A stretch of 10,491 nucleotides of DNA. Origin: Candidatus Kaiserbacteria bacterium. Lineage in GTDB: Bacteria; Patescibacteriota; Minisyncoccia; Phycocordibacterales; UBA918. Where the stretch lies: positions 1 to 10,491 of the forward strand of contig QKBW01000006.1 of the NCBI GenBank assembly GCA_003245875.1. Reading direction: 5' to 3'. Under the pieces are notes generated by a model. It ran no database searches, was not told where the DNA came from, and saw nothing but the letters and a program-made list of their open reading frames with translations. A program made the position numbers and the translations under genes. Of the stretch, positions 5,950 through 10,491 are shown one piece after another; within the stretch, counting starts at the first letter, position 1; each line of letters starts with the position of its first letter.

Positions 5950-6537
5950 TACCCATTCACCCCCATTGTACTCCAACATTGTTACACTGCCGTTTTTTAG
6001 TGACAGAATCTTTAGAATGATCGGGAATGCACGCCACCACGGAAGTGGTGCATGACGATGTATATGTTGCAAGAAAAAGTTTATGAAAACCGAGTGAGAT
6101 ACGACGACAACGACACTATACTGCGGCAAAGACTCCAGGTACGTACGTGCACCGATCACACGATGTACAAAAGCAGCATAAGATTCACCTTCTTTGTTAC
6201 AACCGTCACCCTTGCGGCCAAACAACCAACGAAACATATACAAAAAAGAACGAGCGCTGGCATGCCGGTAACCATAAATATACTGAGGGCGGCACAGTTC
6301 GCTAAATAACTCGTTTACCTCTGGGATAAGGCTAGTGGCTTGTGCTATCGCCCGCCCTGTCTCCATTGCCCTCACCCGCGGACTTACAATCAGATGTGTC
6401 GGATTATGGCGCGCACAAGCGGCGGCGGCAGCAGCCGCTTGTGCGCGCCCTTCTGCAGTTAGGTGTCCCGTCTCACGTTGGTGTCGATGGCCAGCGTTAC
6501 CCTCGGTTTGCCCGTGTCGAACGAATATTACTTGCAT
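5944..6537 (-). CDS. Histidine phosphatase family protein (phosphoglycerate mutase-like)
   Basis: A 197-residue protein of the histidine phosphatase superfamily. FVRHGQTEGN at the N-terminus carries the RHG motif with phospho-acceptor His8. LTAEGRAQA (26-34) is the usual helix after it, SPRVRAMETG (52-61) holds the second arginine, a glutamate near 77-80 is the likely acid, and VVSHSVFI (146-152) carries the second catalytic His148. The substrate cannot be told from sequence: relatives act on sugar phosphates, nucleotides or phosphoproteins. The ATG lies 2 bases after the stop of dnaX and has no SD of its own, pointing to translational coupling. The 3' end runs into the shared terminator. Residues 30-44 are coded by a large palindrome that gives a run of seven alanines. 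Confidence 0.9.
   Translation of the reverse strand: MQVIFVRHGQTEGNAGHRHQRETGHLTAEGRAQAAAAAAACARHNPTHLIVSPRVRAMETGRAIAQATSLIPEVNELFSELCRPQYIYGYRHASARSFLYMFRWLFGRKGDGCNKEGESYAAFVHRVIGARTYLESLPQYSVVVVVSHSVFINFFLQHIHRHAPLPWWRAFPIILKILSLKNGSVTMLEYNGGEWVK
6408..6449. repeat. Intragenic 16-bp palindrome in the phosphatase gene
   Basis: GGCGCGCACAAGCGGC (6408-6423) is repeated inverted, without mismatch, at 6434-6449 around a 10-base GGC-rich loop. It codes for about residues 30-44 (GRAQ, seven Ala, CAR). It is not followed by a T-run, so it is not an obvious terminator. The coded helix has the length expected for the family. Confidence 0.85.
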
Positions 6538-6539
6538 AA

Positions 6540-7580
6540 CTAGTCTTTCTGCTCACAAATGGTCAACACAAATTGCTCCAAGGCTACGTGAGGGATATTA
6601 ATACGACCAACCAATTGAGCGGTTTCGAGGAGGCGTAAGAGTACGTGTGAATTGATCGGTGATGGTGTGGCAGTGGCAATGAGTTTCAGCTGTTCATGTT
6701 CGTCATTTGATAACGAACCTGTTAATTCTGCCGCCAGTGCAGGTGCATTACGTAAAAACAATACCGCACGCACTCGGTCAATCAAAAGCCGAACAAACAA
6801 CTTCATATCAACGTGATTTTGCAACGCCTCATTTATTACCTGCAAAGCTGTTTCCGTATCTTTTTCATGCAAGGCGGTAGTGAGGCGCGCCAAAAGCGCA
6901 GCTTTTGGCGCGCCAATGAGCGCAGCTACTTCATCGCCGCCGCCAATCGTATCACCAGAGGCCAGTATGACTTTCTGCAACACGCCGTGCGCATCACGAA
7001 AAGAACCGTCGGCGGCGATAGCGATGAGGTCTGCGGCCGCCGGGTCAAGTGCAAAACCTTCTTTTTTGGCCACTTCGGTTACCATCTTTGCCAGTACAGC
7101 TCTGTTTGGCGAATGTAAGGTAAATACCTGACAACGAGACAAGATCGTATCAAGTAGCTTTTCTACTTCAGTGGTCGCCAGGATAAACACCACGTGCTCA
7201 GGGGGCTCCTCAAGAGTCTTTAAGAGTGCATTGAAGGCCTCTTTGGTGAGCATATGCACTTCGTCAATGATATACACCTTGTATTTTGATTCGTACGGCA
7301 GTGTATGCACAGCATCGCGCAGCTCACGGATATCGTCGATGCCTCGATTGCTGGCTGCGTCTATTTCATAAAGATCCATTTCGCTGGTGCCGATCTCATG
7401 TGCAAAGATGCGTGCCAGCGTGGTTTTACCAGTCCCTCGACCACCAGTGAATAAGATAGCGTGTGGTATATCACCTTTCTTAATCGCTCCCTCCAAAACC
7501 GTCACGATGTGGTCTTGGTCTTTCACCTCCTTAAATTTTGTCGGTCGATATTTTCGATACAAAGCCGTGTGTTCTGTCAT
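6540..7580 (-). CDS. dnaX: DNA polymerase III subunit gamma (short DnaX)
   Basis: A 346-residue AAA+ clamp-loader ATPase of the replisome, loading the sliding clamp on DNA. The sequence opens with ALYRKYRPTKFKEV, then Walker A GGRGTGKTT (46-54), EIDAASNRGIDDIRELRD (72-89), Walker B IIDEVHML (104-111), sensor 1 ATTE and the SRC arginine finger (148-150), followed by the helical lid and collar region. Two differences from the textbook protein are clear. The four-cysteine zinc module normally between Walker A and EIDAAS is replaced by a short HEIGTSEMDL link. There is also no tau-type C-terminal extension, so only a gamma-like form can be made. ATG 7580 sits ~4 bases after the predicted transcription start, with no SD. 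The stop is 2 bases before the phosphatase ATG. Confidence 0.95.
   Translation of the reverse strand: MTEHTALYRKYRPTKFKEVKDQDHIVTVLEGAIKKGDIPHAILFTGGRGTGKTTLARIFAHEIGTSEMDLYEIDAASNRGIDDIRELRDAVHTLPYESKYKVYIIDEVHMLTKEAFNALLKTLEEPPEHVVFILATTEVEKLLDTILSRCQVFTLHSPNRAVLAKMVTEVAKKEGFALDPAAADLIAIAADGSFRDAHGVLQKVILASGDTIGGGDEVAALIGAPKAALLARLTTALHEKDTETALQVINEALQNHVDMKLFVRLLIDRVRAVLFLRNAPALAAELTGSLSNDEHEQLKLIATATPSPINSHVLLRLLETAQLVGRINIPHVALEQFVLTICEQKD
6884..6914. repeat. Intragenic 14-bp palindrome in dnaX
   Basis: GGCGCGCCAAAAGC (6884-6897) and its exact inverse (6901-6914) surround the triloop GCA, so the plus strand contains GC-GCA-GC, a GNA mini-hairpin. It codes for DnaX residues 223-233 (GAPKAALLARL), a region of the expected length in the family. 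Confidence 0.9.
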
Positions 7581-7590
7581 GATTGGTTAA

Positions 7591-7599
7591 GTATACCAG
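7591..7599 (-). promoter_or_regulatory. Extended -10 promoter of dnaX, leaderless
   Basis: The minus strand reads TGG-TATACT, an extended -10 box, ending 10 bases before the ATG at 7580. The predicted start near 7584 leaves a 3-4 base leader. No -35 of quality and no SD are seen. Confidence 0.6.
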
Positions 7600-7616
7600 A
7601 GATGATAGTGGACGGA

Positions 7617-7649
7617 AAAAGCGGCGGGCCAAAGGCCCGCCGCTTTTTT
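7617..7649. terminator. Bidirectional terminator between the Lys/Ala-rich gene and dnaX
   Basis: GCGGCGGGCC and GGCCCGCCGC pair perfectly around AAA; A-runs and T-runs extend the stem to 15 bp and give a U-tract on both strands. It lies 5 bases beyond the stop of the minus-strand gene at 7655, and so separates that gene from dnaX, which has its own promoter. Confidence 0.9.
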
Positions 7650-7654
7650 ACTCT

Positions 7655-8104
7655 CTATTTCTTCACCACCTTCTTAGCAGCTTTCTTAGGCACTGAAGTC
7701 TTCTTTACTGCTGCTTTTTTGGCTACTTTTTTCTTGGGCCTTGTTGCCTTTTCAATTCCCTGCCAATGTGCCTTCATCTCACGTTTGAAGGTCGCAATAT
7801 CAACCTTGCTTGCATCCTTGAGACGTGCGTACGCATCACTCACGGAATCAATCAGCTTTTCATACTCTTCGTGTGTCATCTGATCTGCTGCCTCCATCGT
7901 TTCAAGCACCTCAGCCTTCGCCTTTAACATCCAGCTCTTGACTGTTTTACGATTCTTAGCAGCCTTGTCACTCCCGTACAAGAAGTACGCACCGGCTGCA
8001 GCTACTGCTGCCGCGGTTAAACCAACTCCAATACCTACCTTCTGTTGTGCTGACAATGCGGCACTCTTCGTTGCTTTTTTGGTTGTAGTTTTCTTTGTTG
8101 CCAT
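7655..8104 (-). CDS. Single-span membrane protein with Lys/Ala-rich tails
   Basis: A 149-residue protein. Residues 1-22 are Lys/Thr/Ala-rich, 23-43 are one membrane helix (VGIGVGLTAAAVAAAGAYFLYG), 45-120 are a charged helical region (KNRKTVKSWMLKAKAEVLETME with WQGIEK at its end), and 121-149 are a histone H1-like tail of Lys, Ala and Val. The layout recalls YtxH-like proteins and hypothetical proteins frequent in Parcubacteria. The tail could bind DNA, RNA or an acidic partner such as the phospholipid surface; no function is established. The -10 box TATAAT lies 10 bases before the ATG. The gene is 18 bases downstream of the small membrane protein gene and ends at a strong terminator. Confidence 0.8.
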   Translation of the reverse strand: MATKKTTTKKATKSAALSAQQKVGIGVGLTAAAVAAAGAYFLYGSDKAAKNRKTVKSWMLKAKAEVLETMEAADQMTHEEYEKLIDSVSDAYARLKDASKVDIATFKREMKAHWQGIEKATRPKKKVAKKAAVKKTSVPKKAAKKVVKK

Positions 8105-8114
8105 AATGTAAATA

Positions 8115-8120
8115 ATTATA
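8115..8120 (-). promoter_or_regulatory. -10 box of the Lys/Ala-rich protein gene, leaderless
   Basis: A consensus TATAAT on the minus strand ends 10 bases before the ATG at 8104. It lies in the 18-base gap behind the preceding gene, so its -35 region would be inside that gene; none is clear. Predicted leader about 4 bases, no SD. Confidence 0.55.
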
Positions 8121-8122
8121 CC

Positions 8123-8407
8123 CTATTCTTCCTCACTTCGTTTACGACGATGTGCAGCTTTGGGCTTCGCACCAGGGAGCAGACTCATCACAAAAGAAAT
8201 CAGCCGTGCAGGATTGAAATTTTCGCGTAGATTTTCAATATCGTCTGCTAAAACTTCACTGCCCGCCTCCACCCGATCAACAATACGACGAATGGACTTC
8301 GTGATCTTGATAAGTTGGTATACCAAGACGCATACCAAAATAGTAAGGGTCACCACCCCAACCGACGCAATAAAAAAGAAAATATTTGCTTGCAGGATAT
8401 CTGTCAT
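8123..8407 (-). CDS. Small single-span membrane protein (DUF948-like layout)
   Basis: A 94-residue protein with one strong membrane helix (about residues 8-32), then a heptad-like amphipathic helix (ITKSIRRIVDRVEAGSEVLADDIENL, given here as positions 35-60), a short hydrophobic patch (68-78) and a basic C-terminus KPKAAHRRKR ending in SEEE. The arrangement resembles small DUF948-type proteins, but similarity is only of layout. Function unknown. It sits between dus and the Lys/Ala-rich membrane protein on the same strand with 18-21 base gaps, and has its own extended -10 box whose start site falls on the ATG. Confidence 0.75.
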   Translation of the reverse strand: MTDILQANIFFFIASVGVVTLTILVCVLVYQLIKITKSIRRIVDRVEAGSEVLADDIENLRENFNPARLISFVMSLLPGAKPKAAHRRKRSEEE

Positions 8408-8413
8408 ACTACT

Positions 8414-8422
8414 AGTGTAGCA
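8414..8422 (-). promoter_or_regulatory. Extended -10 promoter giving a leaderless start
   Basis: The minus strand reads TGC-TACACT; 6 bases later comes the ATG at 8407, so a start 7 bases past the box would coincide with the A of ATG. It fills the 21-base gap behind dus. Confidence 0.55.
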
Positions 8423-8428
8423 TGCAGA

Positions 8429-9526
8429 CTATGCATGAGTTGCCAAAAAATCGTGGACAATCTCTTTAACCTCAGTCGGCGTGTCGCAAGCCATCAGTTG
8501 TGCTCGTAACTCTGCTGCATCAGGGAAGCCACTGACATACGCCTTGTAATGCTTTTTCATTACGGCAAAACTCTTGTGCGGTAACAGCTCCACAAAAAGT
8601 TGTGAATGTTCAAGCAGTACCCGTAGACGTTCCTCGATTGTTACGTATTCAACCGACCGGTCTTCGGTGTCTTCGGTAACAATTGTGTCGCGGTTTACGC
8701 CATGAGTTGGCAAAGCGGTTAGTCGGGTAGGCAACTGTCGCCCTTCATTAAAAAACCATGGGTTGCCAAACAGTGCACGACCAACCATAACGCCGTCAGC
8801 GTGCGAAAGCTTCGCTTTCGCACGCCCATCCATCTGGCTTAACACATCGCCATTACCGATAATCAGCGCCTGACTACCCATGTCATCTCGTATCTCTACC
8901 GCACGCGCAATTCGCTCCCAACGAGCTGGCACTTTGCTCATTTCTTTACGTGTTCTAGCATGAATGGTCACCGCTGCTGGTTCTTCAGCCAATAAGAACG
9001 GCAGCCATTCTTCCAAAATATCTTCGTTATAGCCAAGACGGGTTTTGACACTGACGGGAATCCCATCACGCTCTCCCATTTTAGCCCCTCGCTTAGCAGC
9101 CTTAATGACCTCATGAGCTACCTCAGGAGTTTTGATCATGGCCGCACCACAACCCTGCCGTTCGATCGAACGATCTGGGCATCCCATGTTGATATCAACA
9201 CCATCAAAACCAAGCTCTCGACATAACGCCGCTGCATATCCCATATGCGCAGGGTTGCTAGTGAAGAGTTGGGCGACGATTGGTCGCTCTTGCTCGCTGT
9301 AGATAAGGTCAGCCAGCAATTTTTTCTTTCCCTCCGGGGTAGCCTTGACCAAACCATCAGCCGCGACAAATTCTGTCCACATCACATACGGTTGTGAGGC
9401 GGCAGGCTCCGCCTGCCGCCCACCCTTCGAATATTTCGCGATCATTCGCCGAAAAGCCGCATCCGTGACATCAGCCATCGGTGCGACGGTAAAAAATGGT
9501 CTTGGTAACGTTTGCCAAAAATTCAT
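8429..9526 (-). CDS. dus: tRNA-dihydrouridine synthase
   Basis: A 365-residue FMN enzyme that reduces uridines in the tRNA D-loop with NADPH. Family landmarks in order: FFTVAPMADVTDAAFRRM (11-28), MWTEFVAADGL (49-59), DINMGCPDRSIERQGCGAAM (111-130, catalytic Cys116), VSVKTRLGYNE (159-168), TIHARTRKEM (187-196, His189 for FMN or substrate), IIGNGDV (222-228), DGVMVGRALFGNPWFF (244-259) and the helical tail (VLLEHSQLFVELLPHKSFAVMKKHYKAY). The Dus subclass (A, B or C) is not certain. Two palindromes lie in the gene. The one at residues 36-43 adds about ten residues (GGRQAEPAAS) in the KYxKPxVMWTEF region, where relatives run straight on. A linker around 264-295 is also longer than usual. Leaderless -10 box upstream. 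Confidence 0.93.
   Translation of the reverse strand: MNFWQTLPRPFFTVAPMADVTDAAFRRMIAKYSKGGRQAEPAASQPYVMWTEFVAADGLVKATPEGKKKLLADLIYSEQERPIVAQLFTSNPAHMGYAAALCRELGFDGVDINMGCPDRSIERQGCGAAMIKTPEVAHEVIKAAKRGAKMGERDGIPVSVKTRLGYNEDILEEWLPFLLAEEPAAVTIHARTRKEMSKVPARWERIARAVEIRDDMGSQALIIGNGDVLSQMDGRAKAKLSHADGVMVGRALFGNPWFFNEGRQLPTRLTALPTHGVNRDTIVTEDTEDRSVEYVTIEERLRVLLEHSQLFVELLPHKSFAVMKKHYKAYVSGFPDAAELRAQLMACDTPTEVKEIVHDFLATHA
8799..8825. repeat. Intragenic 12-bp palindrome in dus (GAA triloop)
   Basis: GCGTGCGAAAGC (8799-8810) and its exact inverse (8814-8825) surround a 3-base loop. The minus (coding) strand holds GC-GAA-GC, the DNA heptamer known for very stable mini-hairpins. It codes for Dus residues 234-242 (GRAKAKLSH) between the GNGDV and DGVMVGR motifs without an evident change of length. 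Confidence 0.9.
9398..9420. repeat. Intragenic 10-bp palindrome in dus (GGA triloop)
   Basis: GGCGGCAGGC (9398-9407) and its exact inverse (9411-9420) surround TCC; the coding strand has a GGA triloop. It encodes Dus residues 36-43 in a segment that looks like an insertion relative to the family. Confidence 0.88.
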
Positions 9527-9532
9527 TCACGC

Positions 9533-9560
9533 ACTGTACTAAAACATTCAAAAAACGCAA
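9533..9560 (-). promoter_or_regulatory. Promoter of dus, leaderless
   Basis: On the minus strand TTGCGT (9560-9555), a 16-base spacer and TACAGT (9538-9533) are followed after 6 bases by the ATG at 9526, so transcription should begin at or next to the A of ATG. No SD is present. Confidence 0.45.
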
Positions 9561-9563
9561 ACT

Positions 9564-10436
9564 CTATTCACCAACAGTCTCTTCTGTCGTACTTGCTAAC
9601 CCATCTGGTGAGACCCCTTCATGGACAAACACTTTGTTGCCATATCGCAAGTCTATATATTGAAAGTTACCCGGTTTAAGATGGGAGAATTCATTCGAAT
9701 CAAGTACGGTCTTTAGGTTCTGTAGAGTATCAGCAAACGGCACATTGAAGCTGGCTCGAAGTTCTCCGCCTCCCGCCACCAAGAAGGTTACATCAGCGTT
9801 GTCACATTCGGCAGCGACAATATGTAGATCCAAAAGGTCTTCTACTGCCTTGGCAAATGCAGCCATGTCTTCTATTTGTTGTGGCGCAAGAATCGATGTA
9901 CCAACACTTGGCTGCTGGTCAGTCATGACCAAGCGCAAGTATGCACTACCCTGTAGCTCCGGCGCAGCTACGAATGCATACCCGGAATCATCAATAAACA
10001 GACAGGTGGCCGAAGAAGCTTCATTACACCAAAGTGCAAATGGTTCATATTCGGAAAAAGTAACCGCCAGTGTTGTGTTATTGGGACGTTTTACGTCTAC
10101 ATCCTTAATGCGCGGGAGCTGCGCAATCGCTTCTGTGATTGCATGCTTTGGGTACATGTATGCAAAGCTTTTTGGTATCAGACGATAATAAGTACCGGAG
10201 AGTGCTTCATGAACCGCCTTTTGTACAACTTCATCACTCACGGTAGCGCCACCAGTTACCGTCACATCTGAAATAGTGAGTGCAGGCAAACGAGTAACAT
10301 GCCAAACCGCATACAGTGTGCCACCGAGTAAAAAAATGATCACGATAGCCAATAACACCCGCCGTGCCATACGCCACCGTGGTGATTGGTTTTTCTTTTT
10401 ATGAACGGTAAACGCGTGCTTACGGCGATGCCACAT
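9564..10436 (-). CDS. ftsQ: FtsQ/DivIB-like cell division protein
   Basis: A 290-residue bitopic membrane protein. The cytoplasmic N-terminus (1-26) is very basic (WHRRKH, HKKK, RWRMARR), the single helix is at 27-47 (VLLAIVIIFLLGGTLYAVW), and a POTRA-like domain spans ~54-130 (LTISDVTVTGGATVSDEVV, then AIAQLPRIKDVDVKRPNNTTLAVTFSEYEPFALWC). The beta domain follows (FIDDSGYAF, GNFQYIDLRYGNKVFV). FtsQ links early and late divisome proteins at the septum. The frame is open to an ATG at 10469, but that start lies upstream of the -10 box TACAAT (10451-10446), so ATG 10436 is chosen. No FtsA/FtsZ gene is in view; the gene ends 37 bases before dus. The C-terminal tail is Thr/Glu-rich. Confidence 0.82.
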   Translation of the reverse strand: MWHRRKHAFTVHKKKNQSPRWRMARRVLLAIVIIFLLGGTLYAVWHVTRLPALTISDVTVTGGATVSDEVVQKAVHEALSGTYYRLIPKSFAYMYPKHAITEAIAQLPRIKDVDVKRPNNTTLAVTFSEYEPFALWCNEASSATCLFIDDSGYAFVAAPELQGSAYLRLVMTDQQPSVGTSILAPQQIEDMAAFAKAVEDLLDLHIVAAECDNADVTFLVAGGGELRASFNVPFADTLQNLKTVLDSNEFSHLKPGNFQYIDLRYGNKVFVHEGVSPDGLASTTEETVGE

Positions 10437-10445
10437 AGTGGCCAA

Positions 10446-10454
10446 ATTGTACCA
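10446..10454 (-). promoter_or_regulatory. Extended -10 promoter of ftsQ, near-leaderless
   Basis: The minus strand reads TGG-TACAAT, 9 bases before the ATG at 10436. The predicted start near 10439 leaves 3 bases of leader. This element decides the start codon of ftsQ, because the longer frame begins upstream of it. Confidence 0.55.
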
Positions 10455-10478
10455 CAGCAGATACGGCACAACGGCGGC

Positions 10479-10491
10479 GGGGCAAAGCCCC
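10479..10491. terminator. GC-rich hairpin cut by the window edge
   Basis: GGGGC-AAA-GCCCC forms a hairpin whose left arm continues as GGCGGCG; the right arm is cut off. It has the AAA loop of the terminator at 7617-7649, so it is probably the terminator of a minus-strand gene beyond the window. Confidence 0.45.

Noticed and set aside
6884..6914. Intragenic palindromes as terminators or attenuators
   Set aside because: None is followed by a T-run on the coding strand, unlike the three intergenic terminators in the window.

Overview
The window looks like chromosomal DNA of an uncultured Patescibacteria/CPR-type bacterium (inference). The grounds are a short DnaX without the usual zinc-binding insert, small lysine-rich single-span membrane proteins, a compact FtsQ-like protein, a Dus of the kind common in these genomes, and genes with almost no untranslated leader and no Shine-Dalgarno sequence. 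TGA is used as a stop and is not read through, so code 11 fits.

Left part (1 to about 4840) is accessory. On the minus strand a PIN-domain nuclease (1567-2580) is followed by a doubtful 63-residue ORF and a multi-span membrane protein running off the left edge. On the plus strand are a small ASCH-domain protein (2831-3172) and a GNAT-GNAT-ASCH fusion (3290-4618), the latter with its own promoter, structured leader, strong SD and terminator. The gene-poor stretches around them (2593-2762 and 4693-4771) hold degenerate copies of a tRNA 3' end in the same orientation as an intact tRNA-Gln(CUG) gene at 4841-4911. The best copy (2731-2762) matches the tRNA gene at 25 of 29 aligned bases plus a 3-base insertion. 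The tRNA 3' end faces this region, so it reads as cargo inserted, perhaps repeatedly, at a tRNA-Gln locus. No integrase is visible.

Right part (about 4912-10491) is ordinary chromosome. A secreted or membrane-anchored DUF2202 ferritin-like protein (+) converges on a minus-strand row. Listed from high to low coordinate, i.e. in transcription order, the row is ftsQ-like, tRNA-dihydrouridine synthase, a small membrane protein, a lysine/alanine-rich membrane protein, dnaX and a histidine phosphatase. Most of these genes have a -10 box only 6-10 bases before the ATG, so they appear to be transcribed separately as leaderless messages although they are closely packed. dnaX and the phosphatase form a coupled pair.

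Two structural themes stand out besides the tRNA scars. Long perfect GC-rich palindromes lie inside coding regions of the phosphatase, dnaX and (twice) dus, three of them with a GNA triloop on one strand. The leaderless -10/ATG arrangement recurs at six genes or more.
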